Assembly: GCA_021029095.1 (NCBI GenBank)
Contig: JAJOHG010000004.1
Coordinates: 1,364,001 to 1,428,000 of the forward strand
Direction: 5' to 3'
Source of the DNA: Phellopilus nigrolimitatus
Lineage: Eukaryota > Basidiomycota > Agaricomycetes > Hymenochaetales > Hymenochaetaceae
DNA: 64,000 bases
The notes under the pieces were generated by a model that saw only the letters and a list, made by a program, of their open reading frames with translations, searched no databases and had not been told where the DNA came from. The translations under genes and the position numbers were made by a program. Shown here piece by piece: positions 12,332 through 24,729 of this stretch (the stretch's first letter is position 1; each line of letters opens with the position of its first letter).

Positions 12332-13868
12332 ATGTCTGCGCGTTTTGCGGACCTGATGGCGCTCAGCGCCTCACAGACCCGCGAGTCTGACCTCGCCACG
12401 AAACACCTACTTGCGGAAAAGAAACGGAAAGAGGACCAGAGGAGGAAGGAACAGGAGGAGAAGGATCGGAAGGATCGCGAGCTGCGGGTCAAGCTCGTGC
12501 AGAAACGGCTGGAGGAGCAACAACGTGCAGAGGAGCGGAAGCGGAGACTAGAAGAGGACCGTCACAAAAAGGAACAGGAGTTACAAAGGCGAGAAGAGGA
12601 ACACAGAAAGAATCTGATCTATGGGAAGGAGCGACGGTCGGGATGGGGCAATTCAAGAGGTGGCGGGCCGTCACGCAAGGCCCGCGAGGGTTCGGACGAT
12701 GATGACGATACGAGAGGACCCGTGCTAACTAGGGAGGAGAAGCGGCAACGAAAGCTCCTAGCTGGCTTCTCTGCGGCCAAGAAGTCGCAAACCTCCAGCC
12801 CAAGCCATGCGAGACCAAGCAGACCTCAGCAGGTCGTTGATTCCTCGTATTCGCGCTCATCGGAGCCACGATCCAACCGTCCGCGCCCCACGGAAACACG
12901 TTCTACGTTTCCATCAGGAGCCGCTATAAGTGCTATTCCTGACCCCTCGAAAAGCAATCTGTCCATTAGACAGCAGTTCGCAGCTATGCCAAACACGCTC
13001 ATCAGGCTGAACACTGTCAAGCGCGACACGAGGACGATTGCCGAAATTATGCAGGACAGGGAAAGGGCAAAAGAAGCCAAGGTGCTTGCGGGCGATGAAG
13101 CTCGTGAATTCAATAATTGGTTCGGTGATACGAAGAAACGTTCAGATGCTCGTCCAATCAAAAAGACGGCAAGTGAAGGTTCATCTTTATCCCCATCACC
13201 GTCAGTTTCAATGCCGAATCCGGCCCCAGCGCGGCCGAAGGAGCCTGCGCCCGTAACCAAGCCGTCCGCTCGACCTGCGCCCAGCAACTCGCAATTTCCG
13301 GAGAAAAAGGAACCACGTACTAAGGTCACCGTCGTCAAACCCGAACCCAAGGGCTCTTTGGTGCCGACCAAAGTCAACAAGGTTTCTGGCTCCACGTCCG
13401 CAAAGGCAAACGGGTCGATCTCGAAAGCCTCCGCTTTACCAACCCCTCGGACGCCTACGAGCGCTGCGAACCCGTTGAACTCTTCGAAGAAACGCACGCG
13501 GTCTTACTCGCTTTCCGAATCCGAAGATGACTCTCCACCGTCCAAGCGACGTCCTGCTGCATCGTCGGGACGCAGCGACATTAGCTCTGAGATTTGGAAG
13601 CTTTTCGGGAAGGACAGAGATCGATACGTGCGTAACGATGTCTTCAGTGACGAAGACGATGATATGGAGGTGGATGCGGATGCTCTGAGGAGGGAGGAAA
13701 TGAGGAGGTTTGTCTTTCTCAATGAAATCACATTGTTAGTGCATGCTTACACAGCTCTTTCTAAGTGCGAGACTCGCAAAGAAAGAGGATGAGGCGGCTC
13801 TCGAGGACGAGAAACGCCACGAAGAAGAGAAACGCAAGAGGAAGAAGGAGAAGGACAGGAGGGGTTAA
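12332..13868 (+). CDS. SPT2: Spt2-like histone chaperone
   Basis: Two exons, 12332-13707 and 13766-13868, give 492 residues. The N-terminal third is a long Lys/Arg/Glu coiled coil; the middle is basic, Ser/Pro-rich and disordered. The C-terminus is the Spt2 signature: an acidic stretch (FSDEDDDMEVDADALRREEM) followed by SARLAKKEDEAALEDEKRH and a basic tail, which in Spt2/SPTY2D1 binds histones H3-H4 during transcription elongation. The conserved C-terminal block is split by the only intron (GTTTGT...AAG), whose removal creates SARLAKKED. The gene converges on the Zn2Cys6 factor. Confidence 0.9.
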
Positions 13869-14771
13869 CTCGATTCGCATTGCTCTCTATCTTCCAGTTC
13901 ATTCTATTACCAGTACTCCGCTGGGATCTGGACACATGCGGCTACTTGGACATTTCTATTCACATTCGCCATCGCACACGTCTTGCCAGAATACACTGTT
14001 AACAACAACATTCATAGACTCGCTTTCCTGTTCGCCCTGCTTCTTCATGTACACTGCAACTGTCTGGGAAATTATCACATGTAGGCATCCAAACATAGTT
14101 CATTGTAATATACAACATCGTCTACTGCGCTACATGGGTTCTGCCCAATGTTACTGTAATTATAGTTTTGTATGTAATTCAGTGTTTCCAACATTGATAA
14201 TCGCTTACATGTACAACAAATGACTGCAGACTAGGAAAATGTGTTGACAACTTCTGATATTATATTGAGATGTCCTCGCGGCCAACGACACATCCTACGG
14301 CTTTATGGCGTCTGTCTGAAAAGTCGGTCGAAGCGTACGCGTAAGAAAAGACGAGGCCTTACTAGTTGGCTTCGAATTCTTGAGCTCATGAACGAAATAT
14401 AATACAGGTATATCACCCGTCAGTTTGGAGGCGTTTGCATAGCAGAGCTGGAGATAAATAATCTATGTAGCTATGGTCCTTGGAGACATTGAAAAGGAGT
14501 AGAAGAAATGCATAGCTTTGTGCAAAGATGTAGACACCAGAAATAAAAGTTGAAGCCGGAAGGACATCCATATGCCGGAGGGCTGATACACAGGAGAGAG
14601 CACGATAAAGTTCCCAAAAGGAGGACGGAAAGGAAAACTAAACGATGATCGAAAACAAAAATGGAGTAGTGATACAGAAACGAGAGATATTCATAAAAAC
14701 AAGGACGTAACGAGGGAGTAAGAAAGCATCATTAGCGACAAATCGTAAACAATCGTAATGAAAGAGTGTGG
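13869..14771. other. Convergent spacer, 3' untranslated regions
   Basis: This stretch of 903 bp lies between two convergent stop codons (SPT2 and the Zn2Cys6 factor). Frames here are short and unconserved in look. It probably holds both 3' ends; AATAAA-like sites occur near 14470 and 14540. No gene seen. Confidence 0.5.
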
Positions 14772-17700
14772 TCATTGATAATAGCCGTGCCAATCGTAAA
14801 CAGGAGTTTGAGACCAGCTCGGTTGTGTCGGGGTTTGGGCTGGCATTTGCTCAGTGGTCTGGGCTTGAGTCGGAGGCTGCACATGGAAAGGCTGGTGATG
14901 TGATTGGTGGGTAGGTGGATCCTGGCTGATCGGAGAACCGGGATCGACTGAGCCTCTTGCGAAACGATTATCCTGAGGCGTTACAGACGAATGAGCAATC
15001 CCTATAAGAATGTCCTGTCAGTCAGGAGAATACGATTGTTAGGTTAATCATCCGACATACCCGGCAATGTGGCTTCGTATTCAGACTGTTGATGTACGGT
15101 TACTGGATAATCTATGCCATTAGACGAAGAGAACGGATGCGCTTCATGCGTTGAAGGTGGGTGAATGCCTGCGTCCGAAGGTCCAGCGCCATACGAAGCA
15201 AAGTTGACTGAATTTCGGGTTTGCGGAGAGACAGAGACAGGAATAGGGACGTTCTGATGCGAGTAGGGCTGAGGATAGGAGGGAGGAGAGAATCCGCCGC
15301 TACGGTAGTTGGCCGGAAAGTCGCTCGAGCTCGAGCTGCTCTGATGGGGTATGTAATTCTGGCTTGGAAGAGACAAACTGGGCTTCGATGTAGACAACTG
15401 GTAGGAAGCCTGCGGAGTAGGCGGCTCGGGTACACGGAGGGTAGGGTGCTTTGCTAGGCCTTGGTGGGAAGGCGGGGGCAAAGGATTTAGGATAACAGAC
15501 GGCGTCGGTGCATCTGAACGCGCAGATGCGTTGCTGTTCGCACGCGCTCTTGCAGAATCTTTGCTCTTCTGTGGTCGCGAAGGAGCCGAAAGACCTGCAT
15601 GCGAGGACTTCAGCTTCGTTGCCGCCGGTCTAGGATCAATGTTCATTGCACCCTTGTCCACGGGACTCTGCTTCAGCCGAGAGCGATTCAACGTCGGCTC
15701 GGTCGTTCTCCCACTTAACGCACTTGCGCTGTCGGTCAACGGAGACGCCGCAGAGCCGATTGCTGGCACACGCGTAGACACCGGAGGCCCCGCGCTGACC
15801 ACACCTGTTCCGACGTAAGGGAATCTAAAGTGGTACAAGAAATCGTTACCAGCTCCATCCACCTCCTCGTGCTTTCTCTTCGCAACCACAGCCGTACCCG
15901 AAGAACCACCGAAGGCAGATTCAGCCTTCAAAACGAGCTCTTCAACGATTCTAACAGCTTCGCTCGGCAAGCTCCTAGAATCGTTCATAGTTGGACGACC
16001 CGTCAGAACACTAGGGTCGCGCAAAACTTCTACAGCAGCTCGAACACTACCTAGCGCAGGAGCAGCATAAAGCGGCTGTTGGATAGCCATGTGTCCTAAG
16101 ACAATGGCCGTGTCGAAGAGCTGTCTTGTAAATGAATAGCACATGAACATAGATGGGCGAACATATTTGAAGATCGAGTGCAGAAATTGCCATGTGCGCA
16201 CAATGAACATGGCAGGTTCCATCATAAAAAGAATGTCGAAACTGCGTCCAGAGGACGCAAAATCGTCAGAATCCGTTCTTGAGGAAGTTTCTTTAGTGAA
16301 CGGGAGACAGAGCATGACAAAGGCATAGCGAGCCGAAATGGCGAGGTCGCAACGCATAGCGATGATGAAAGGAGACTCGTACTGAGTTGCTGGTGGCGTT
16401 CCCTGGTCGCCTGGAGTCGCCGATGACCGTTTCGGCGGAGACATCCCCTTCATGTCCATAAGGCAAGGAACCATACCAAGAGAAGGGACCTCCTTGAGCT
16501 TGAGATGGTCTGGAAGCTCTGTCAGCCATAGCTGGATCTCGATCTTCATCGCATCAAGCATGCCCCGAGTCTCCGAAGGATGTGCATCATTATGTATCTC
16601 TCGAAAAGCATTCAATTTTCTTTTCATGCCTTTCACGAGCTCCACAAGCCTGTCGGTTCGGTGAGCATTTAGTACGGAATCTCTCGGGTTGAAGAACTAA
16701 CCGGCAACGTTGGATAAAGTAGTCAATATTTCCTTGCAACAATTCCGCATTCGGTGCGGGGAGATTTGTAGAACCCGGGCCAAAACTTTCGTCATCAACG
16801 TCGCTTGGGAGTCGTGTCGTTGCCTTATTATCATTTATAAGTGGGCTCTCCCCAAGACAGTCGGCCACAAAACTATATATGCAGGAAAGCAATGAGCAGC
16901 ATTCTCGATTTGCGGCAAAGTGGTAAGGGAAAAAGATGTCCGAGAACGCACGGAGAATAATGATTGAGGGCGAAAAGGGTAAACTCACGCGTCGAGAGTG
17001 ACTATCTCCCACCACAGGCGCCGTCGAATCTCCTTTTCGTATGTCGACATCTTCTCTCCAACGATATCCGGATCGTGATTCAGCCCCATCATCCGTGCAT
17101 TTCCCACCATTTCACTCACGACGCCAACCATCTCTGGCGCGAGCGCTAGCGTCGGCCCACGGTCCTTGTCCATCCCCTTCTTACTTCTCTCCAAATGCCC
17201 AAATATATCGCCCGACGCTGCATCCGATATGCCGGGGGCACCAATATTGTCCCGTAGCTTGCCCTTTCCTCTCTTGTGTACCTTTTTCCGCTGGTCGGGA
17301 TTGAGGCTCGAAAGCAAATTAACGCCATCATTGAGTCCGTGGTGAGAGACGAGGAGGTACCGCGCCTGTAGCGTCTTCGCGTGTAAATAGTCGATGTCGA
17401 AAGCATCGTATCCGGCGCGCTCCAAACTTAGCCCAATAGCGAGCTTCGAGAGCCGGTAGAGCCTCGCAGGCAGTGATGCGTTGAAAGAATTGGATGGATG
17501 AGCTTCCGAAGGCGACGACGGACTAGGGACAGGCGGGGGAGGCATTGATCTGTCAACTGCGTTATGAACAGAACCAGGAACAGAAGGCGAAGAGACAGAG
17601 GGACTGCGCCCATCCGCCGTTGCGACGGAGGTTGAGCTTGCATCGTAGCCTATTGCCATGCTGCGTTCTGCAAGCAAGCACTGAGCGCCCAGTGCAAGAC

Positions 17701-18943
17701 CAATAGCTGCAGCGGCAAAAAAGCTGAGAGTTGGTACAATCGGAGGCGGCTCGTCATCTGCCCTAAGCGACCCCTCAAAAGTAAGCTTGGCCCAGCGACA
17801 CATGTCCTCAATGCGCTGTCTGAAAACTTTAAAGGTCGAGCAGGGGGCCATGATATGTGCAGCTTCCAGGCGCGGGTAAATCTCAGAGCGTAACTGGCTC
17901 GGAGGAAGAGCGACAAGAACAAGCTCCGGCGATACGCCGATTTGCGACCTGCTCTCGTCGTCTTCAGTATCGCTGCCAGTATCATCAGACGCTAGTGACT
18001 CAGGAAGACGAAACAGCCTTGTATAGTCGGTTAGAAAGTCAACAACACCTTCCTCGGGGATAGTAGGAAAGGGGAGCAACTCTACGTCATTCAAATTGGT
18101 GCCTTCCCCTGCAGCTGCAACTTTGGCAGTAGGAATACTGAGGCCAAGATGATCTACCCAGAGCCCTGCTGCGCCTTCCAGATTGACAGCAACAGAAGCA
18201 CCGTGAGTGCCAACCGCAAGAAATGCACGAGGCCGCTCAGCTGGAGACGCTGGAAGAGACGATGCCAGAGATGCCATCGTCGCGGCAGATGAAGGTTGAC
18301 CACCAGTGACGAGCGCGGAGGATCCGGGAGCATTATTCACTTTCTCCTCAAGGACAGATAACCGGATATTGAGGGATTGGACGTCTCTGGGGATGCGGGG
18401 GCGGTGAGTCCGGCGAGTACGGTCGGACATTGCACGGTAAATAGGAGGAAAGAGAAGTGTTGTCGAGGAAAACAGTGACGAGGCGGATGTCAGAACGTAG
18501 CTATTTTTGAGAATAGGAGAGGAAGACTACATACATCTTTTCCGACGCGGCCTGGGAGTATACACATCTTTCAACTGTGTCGCGCTTCAAGCAGGATGCA
18601 CAGGGGGTCCTTCTGTCACATTTTAGCTTCAATCGTTTGCACTGCGCAGGGGGAAATGTAGGCAGAAAATAGGTGATAAGCGAAAAAATAGCAAGACAGC
18701 CAATCAAGGAACACGTACCTCGGAGCAGACAACAGTAACTCTCTGACGACATCCTCTAAATGCCGGAGACATGAGGTTGCGGGCTCAGGCAGAAGTGGAA
18801 AAAACGCACGTCGAGGCAGTCGATTTGACGGAACGAGGTGCCTTCGAGTCAGAAGCCTGAGTGATACCATCTAAACTCGTGCTCGCGCTCTCGCTCTCGA
18901 TGCTGTATGCCCGCTTCCTGCTATTGGTGTCGTTTCCCTCCAT
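14772..18943 (-). CDS. Zn2Cys6 fungal transcription factor
   Basis: Seven exons (18943-18810, 18755-18719, 18641-18535, 18386-16989, 16872-16702, 16649-15061, 15001-14772) join in phase to 1,221 residues. The binuclear zinc cluster, residues about 52-80, has all six cysteines (CSECKRLKLKC, then CASC and ERC) and is split by introns. A linker and coiled-coil helix follow (VQSLNIRLSVLEEKV). The middle holds the fungal-specific transcription factor domain (for example RRRLWWEIVTLDAFVADCLGE across an exon joint). The last 400 residues are Ser/Pro/Gln-rich, suited to activation. The first ATG is at 18943; a longer open frame upstream has no ATG. Its targets cannot be inferred. Confidence 0.92.
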
Positions 18944-20393
18944 TCCGCAGCAATCAGACACTCCTTCGTACGAATGCAAATGGGTGCACTAATCCTTAGG
19001 CTATTGCTGGATGGGACCTGTGACAGCGTTGAAGTCTTGAGTCTGCCTCGCGCACAGTTGCAGGCAGGTTCCTCGATGTTATAGTGTCGTTGGCGGTGCC
19101 ACTAGAATGAGGAACGAGGGTAAAAGAGAACAGGCGTTTAGCGCTGTCTTCGTGAGCGGGCTAAACGGGTCGGCTGGGCGCGACCCTTCTGAGCAAGCAG
19201 AGCTGTAATTACCATCTTCCCTTTTCTTGCCTTTTACTCCCACACTAAGTTTGTGGCTTAAGGTCGCCGTTTGAATGACTCTTTCTTCAAAAAAATAAAA
19301 ATAAAAACGGGTTAAAATAAGACGAGTTTTGTCTTGCTGTCAGTTGAAGAAGACAGATCCACGTTTTAAATGCGCCTTGCTTTTCGTTTGTTTTCTCTCC
19401 TCGCTTTTGTTTATTTATTTTAATTTGCAAGGTTTTCAGGCAAGCGCCGGGAAGAGTGTTCAAGTGGTTCCTGGTTTCTGGTCATCCCAATCAATTTCTA
19501 AACGGAAAACTTGCTTCGGCATCAGCAGGCCGATTGAATCAAGCGATCACAGATCGTCATTTAGAACAGAAGTTCAGAAGGCATGAGCGCGAAAAACTCT
19601 GGAGGGCTGCTAAGTCCTCGGAGTAGCATGTCAAGCCTGGGATAGCGTCCGCTCCATTTTTGCTTCCGCTCCATTTTGTCACTACGCGAATGAGAGAGGA
19701 TGTCTAGATTCTTCAGTTGTAGTTCGTAATCGTACGCATGCACCGCAGTTTGAACGTATAGGTGAAGGTGTGTAAGATGCCTTGTTTCTTCTTGAGTGCT
19801 TGTCTTTTCCTTCTTATATTCGTTGACGATCGGTACCAAGCTAGAAAGCTCGATGATATTCCGTAAATGACCTTTGGTATCTTTTAGACGGCTTCCGATC
19901 AGCGAGAATGCCATTCTGCCGATTTGCGGACGAACTGTAGTCCCACAGAAATTGGTCACTTTTCTTTGCAACTTCCAACTGAAGACGTCTGCTGACTATT
20001 TTCAGATAAATCCAGATACATTTTTCCCCACCTTGCGAATGTATATTCGTAAGACTTGTATGCAACATTTATATGGACGACTTACGCCGGTTTGAAAATA
20101 GGGGCTTTTGAAACTCCCACTGTTGGCAAGACCAAACAATTCTTTCTGCGGCGTAAGAGATAGCATACTTAAAGAGCACGTAGCCACTTTCAGTGGAGCG
20201 AAGACATACAGCTGAAGCACAAGTAACTTCTTTCGAAGGTCTGAGAAGCAAAACCAAACAACGGATCGAGCAACGCTCTGGTTTCCTCGTACATCCATAT
20301 TATACATATCCGATGCGAGCGTCGCAGCACTCTGCCATTGAGTCCGAAAAGTCAAAACACGGACTATTGCACTTCATGTAATGGCTCCTTCTG
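18944..20393. other. Spacer with one doubtful ORF
   Basis: The stretch holds the promoter of the Zn2Cys6 factor, with a CT-rich block near 19215 and an A-rich tract near 19290. On the minus strand an ORF with an ATG at 19914 runs 118 codons to 19561; it is Lys/Leu/Ser-rich with no recognisable domain, and a stop-free frame continues upstream across a plausible GTAAGT...TAG intron. It could be the end of a small gene, but no upstream start was found. Otherwise nothing. Confidence 0.35.
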
Positions 20394-21531
20394 TCAACAA
20401 GAAACCGGGCCCTCAATATCGATCTCCAGATTCCCTTGCTATATTTCCGAATCAGACTGAGATAGAAGCGCGAGGGGATGGAAGACCGATGCTCACGAAA
20501 GAAGACAATGTGCTTCGCGCCGTGGTCGCGATGTCGAATGCATTCACGCCAGCAGCTTCACATGCCTCGTCCGGAGGGATGGTCTATTGTAAAGAAATTT
20601 GACAAACGAAAAGATCATTGTCGAGCCTGCGTAATGCATTAACATATTGCTCACCCCGCCAAACTCAGGTATCTTGCAGTAGTTCGCAGGATGTTCGGAT
20701 GGGCAGCTATTAGTATCACGGACTTGATTGGTTAGGCATCTGGGGTGGTGTAAAAGCGCTGCTCACGCGTCTACGACTTTAACCTGTAAAAATACAGTAT
20801 TTTAATAAGCTGGTGGCATTTGAAGGTTCAAAACAGTGTATTGACCATTATGGTGTTTCCAGTGCATGAGCCAGAGGTCTCGCCATCCAGTGATCCAGTA
20901 CATTTGATATTGAAGCATTCCCCGCAAGTGCCTTGTCCAGGACACGCAGGACCTGTGCAGTCCGTGCAGGAGCCTGTTCCCGTGCTGCAATAAAGCTTAG
21001 CCGTGTCTGGTCATGCAAAAACAAATATAGTAAATCTATATGATAGTACTCACCACGAACTTGCAGTCTGGCTACCCTGGCATTTGGGGCCTTGAATAGA
21101 TATGGACCAGTAAGTAAAATAAACGAAAAAGTGTGCCGTTTGTAAATTTTTGTTCATACCTGTCCAGATCGGGCTGAGATCGCCGATAGCCTAAAGAAAA
21201 AGGAGGCACAGACGCTCTTATGGAATCTTAGGAAGCTTAAGATGACTGGACTCACAGCAGCAAATATGTTCGAGCCCTGCGAGTTGGTAGGAGAAAAGCC
21301 TAGAGAAAGCCGTCAATATCAGTATTTGATGCCTACGTTTCATCAGCTACACACCTGAACATGCAACACTGGATTGGGTGGAATACTTTCTCCAAAACCT
21401 CAGACTACTATTTCACACCGTGCAATAGAGCAAGGACGCACGTCGTTAAATGTCGATACTCCCGACGCGGCATGCACGCCAGCCTGGAGGCTCAAAAATA
21501 CGAAGAGAGAAACGATTGCGAAGACGGACAT
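20394..21531 (-). CDS. Expansin-like secreted Cys-rich protein (double-psi beta-barrel)
   Basis: Ten small exons (21531-21442, 21385-21355, 21299-21256, 21190-21160, 21090-21054, 20984-20846, 20783-20767, 20706-20655, 20583-20497, 20438-20395/20394) join in phase to 190 residues. A signal peptide (MSVFAIVSLFVFLSLQAGVHA) precedes SGVSTFNDYSTQ, then a Cys-rich core (CTDCTGPACPGQGTCGECFN) and VKVVDACPSEHPANYC, with AFDI near the end. This is the layout of fungal expansin-like and papain-inhibitor-like proteins related to loosenins and plant expansins, which loosen polysaccharides without hydrolysing them, or bind proteins. Exons of 17 to 52 nt dominate. A cerato-platanin-type function is not supported. 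The reverse-strand ORF over its 3' end is a shadow. Confidence 0.85.
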
Positions 21532-22126
21532 CGAGATCTCCAAGTTCAACCTCGTACTTGTTGACGTCGTCCTTTGTTCCTGCAGCAATGTTTTATACCA
21601 CCATCGGTGCCATTAAAAAACATCACTGGGGTTTTTCCCGGGACGTACAAGCAACAGCACATGCCCTGCCAATATACTGAATACGAGGCGATCATGAGGA
21701 TGAGCACTCGGGAAAAAGTGTCCAAGCTCTGCACGCGTCTTTCGGTTATTCGTCGGGTGTCTAACAAAACTTGTTCAATCTGGCATAATGTTGACATGGA
21801 GACCTTGGAATGTTTAGCTGACGGAGACTCGTCGGATATCTATGTTTTAATACAACAAAAGGCAGAAGTCTCAATTTGCTGGCAAAGGTTAAATTAAGCG
21901 GTATTCCCGAGTAAAGGAAGAGAAGTTCTCATGTCTTGAAAAAATTGAGAATCTCAGGGTGTTCAAGTGCTGGCTCGGGCTATTTCCTTTTTCGGTCGGT
22001 CCGTAATCCACCTGTACATGTACATTGCAATTACATCCGCAACCTTCACTACTGCACAGCGTCGTCAACCTTCTACTGCATCGTCGACGTTCACAACGTC
22101 GACAGTCGACGACTGTATCTCCAAGA
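21532..22126. other. Divergent promoter region
   Basis: This is a 595-bp spacer between the divergent expansin-like and Bsd2-like genes. Just before the Bsd2-like start there is a CGTCGAC-type repeat cluster (GTCGTCAACC, CATCGTCGACG, CAACGTCGACAGTCGACGAC, 22060-22112). No coding signal. Confidence 0.45.
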
Positions 22127-23586
22127 ATGGCCCGCGATGGTTACAATCCTCTTCCTCTGTCGCATGAATCGCCCTCCTCTGCAGCAGAGGAGGAGATGGA
22201 GATGGCATTTGAATCGGATGACGAGGAACAGCAGGACACGATACCTCTAACACAGCAGCACATACCACAGAGGTCAGTGACTGTGGAATTGGCTCCGAAT
22301 GGTCCCGAAGCTCCTGCATATGACTTCGAGAGAGACTATGACTACCCACCGCCTGGCAGCCCTCCGCCTTCCGCGTTTTCTACTGCGCTTGGTAATTCGA
22401 ACGGCGTCATCCCTTTGCCGTCCTCAGTCCCGAGACGAGAATTAGGACGGCAAGACCCGAGACCTTCGTTCTTCCGTCGAGCTGTAGGCGCGCTGCTGCC
22501 TCAGCACTATGCACGCGTGCCGACATCTGAGATCGACGCCGCAGCGATAGCCCGCGGAGGCGGGATAGAGAATGATGGTGTATTTTCAAACGTTCTCGCC
22601 AAGCCTACTCACCCGGTGGCGGCAGAGGATGGGGATGGAAATGTGCAGGTCATGCCGGAGGATGCGCAGAAGGATGTGCCACCGGTACGCAGGCCTCATC
22701 TCTGGCGGAAATTTGCAAAGTTGTGTATTTACTTACTTTCATTAGACATACGACGCTGCACAAGCAGATGCTGTTCCCCCATACTGGGAGACGACTATTC
22801 ATGCTCCTGCATCTGGTGGCGCTGATGACCTGCTGATCGACGGGCTGCCGTCTGGCACCATCTTCTCTTTTGCATGGAATTTCTTAATATCCATCTCGTT
22901 CCAATTCGTCGGCTTTATGCTTACGTACCTCCTGCACACCAGTCATGCTGCAAAATATGGATCTCGTGCAGGCCTTGGTGTTACTCTAATTCAATATGGG
23001 CTATACTCGCAGGCTGCTGAGGCAGAAGTGGGCTTTGGCGGAGGTTCAGAGTCTGATGAAGCCGGAGAGACGGACCTTAGCGGCCAAGCTATGCGAGTAG
23101 TCCGGCGGCTCTCACGCAAAAACTGGATGGCTTCTTCGGATAGCTCGTCTAGCGACCCCGCGCAGACCAAATACGTGGTGTCTTCTGCGCGTGATTGGCT
23201 GTCTTTCCTGCTTATGACTATTGGTAAGCATTAAAAAGTACTGAGACTGCGATGTTTACATTTACAGATACCATTTTCACGTAGGTTGGTTCCTCCTGCT
23301 GACTTCCATTCTGGGTTTCGCGCGCGTAAAGCGCTGGGAGCACAGCATCCGCGCACCGACCCCCGCGCCTTCACGTGAAGATATCGAGCGCGAGAGGGAA
23401 GTGCGCAGTCGTTTGCAGCACGTTTTCGGTTTCGGTATTGAGGAGGAGGAAAATCAGACACAGTCGAGCGTACGAGATTCGGGCATCGGAACTCGTAACA
23501 GCAATGGAAATACCGGCGGTGGCGAGCCTGAGTCCGCTAGCGATGTGGAAATCAGGCGCCAACTGCGCGCATCAGGATTTCTTTAA
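22127..23586 (+). CDS. Bsd2/Ndfip-like membrane adaptor for Nedd4/Rsp5 ubiquitin ligase
   Basis: Three exons (22127-22684, 22746-23223, 23285-23586) give 445 residues. The N-terminal half is acidic and Pro-rich with PY-type motifs (DYPPPGSPPP; and PPTYDAAQADAVPPYWE, created by splicing), which in this family bind WW domains of Rsp5/Nedd4. Then come three hydrophobic segments with the family core (SFQFVGFMLTYLLHTSHAAK, then GSRAGLGVTLIQYGLY). Bsd2 sends membrane proteins such as metal transporters to the vacuole from the Golgi and endosomes. The C-terminal tail after the last membrane segment is basic, then Ser-rich. A ZIP metal transporter lies 12 kb away; no link is implied by this distance. 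Confidence 0.92.
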
Positions 23587-24200
23587 CTTTGATCTTCTGC
23601 AGTCAGCTTATCCTTGTGTAGCAAGTTTTTTCTTTCTATTTGTGTAGTGTCAGGCTCAGGATTTTTTTAGTTAAGTTGTTTTTAATCTCTTCTTCACTCT
23701 TGAGGACTATGGCCTTCTGTATTTTCAATCTGTGTTTAACTATCGACAAATATCCGAGTTTAAAACATTCATTTCCGAGGAATACACATGTATGTGTAAG
23801 TTTTTGTTTATGAGTTCGACGTTGTGTCAGTTGCAGACTCGGAGGCAATATATCGGATACGAAGAACAACGATTGACTCTGAGTTTGTGCTCGTCCTACA
23901 CTCGCGAACAAGAATGTAGTCATTATATGCATGGCTTTGGATGAGTGTTATATTTTGCAACTACCCATCCAGAACATTACGATGACGCCAGAAGTCAAAT
24001 GGGTAGGAATTGAGAGATTTGTACACGACATGAAGTATTTCGACAGAAGAGGAATGTACGGAATATATGACGGACAATGTAAGTATCATTTCATATCGAA
24101 CGAAACCAGAACCAACGTCTAAATGGAACTCAGAAGATGCCAGATCTTTCGGGCTTTTTTTGAGATATCTGCAAGGGCAGACTAGGTAAGAAGTAAACAA
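23587..24200. other. Spacer after Bsd2-like gene
   Basis: AT-rich 3' region; only short frames without family motifs. Nothing supported. Confidence 0.4.
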
Positions 24201-24565
24201 TCAGCGATTTAAAAGCTTATGAGGAAAAGTGACGACGATGATACATGCCCTGATTTTTGTCACCAACTTTCTTGCAAAGCTCTCATGCGGTGTATCATGG
24301 ATCCATGCGTTTTGGACGTACTCTAGCGCATCGTAATCCAAGTACTCGAGTGGTTTGAAAGGATGGAAATAAGCAACTTCGCTTGTCTCGTCGATCTATC
24401 GAGGCAAACACAACTCGAGATTAGTGCAAGAAAACGACGCGAACAAGACACTAACAGTCTGGAGACGGGACGAATCAAAAGACTGGTCATCTGAGCGGCC
24501 ATCGAAAGTGGTCTTTGGATTATTCAGAGGCTACGCATCTAATTCACAACCGCACCACGTACCAT
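24201..24565 (-). pseudogene. Spliced-looking gene fragment, unknown
   Basis: Three segments join in phase through two convincing introns: a 5' segment ending at 24563 (GTACGT...AAG intron), 24512-24456, then a 60-nt intron GTTAGT...TAG with a CTAAT branch site, then 24395-24201 ending in TGA. The 3' two exons give SFDSSRLQTIDETSEVAYF and PLEYLDYDALEYVQNAWIHD, which read like real protein. Upstream of 24565 the frame stays open for 40 codons but has no ATG before a stop. It is therefore either the 3' end of a gene whose first exons I missed or a decayed copy. I do not recognise the family. Confidence 0.4.
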
Positions 24566-24729
24566 CGACCAGTCAGTTCCCAACGTGCTTCCGAGACCCG
24601 TCTTTGCGGAGCGAATGGCTTGCGACTGACATCTATGATATGATGTTGAATATAGCGTCGTTGGGATACGCAGAAAGCACAGGGGTGGGTAGGCTGTGGG
24701 CGGGCGACGTATGTTAAACGCTCAGACAT

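Noticed and set aside
12826..13497. 223-codon minus-strand ORF inside SPT2
   Set aside because: Antisense shadow of a low-complexity SPT2 region, with no motif.
20381..20602. 73-codon plus-strand ORF MAPSVNKKPG...
   Set aside because: Antisense shadow of the last two exons of the expansin-like gene, which has complete family motifs on the other strand.
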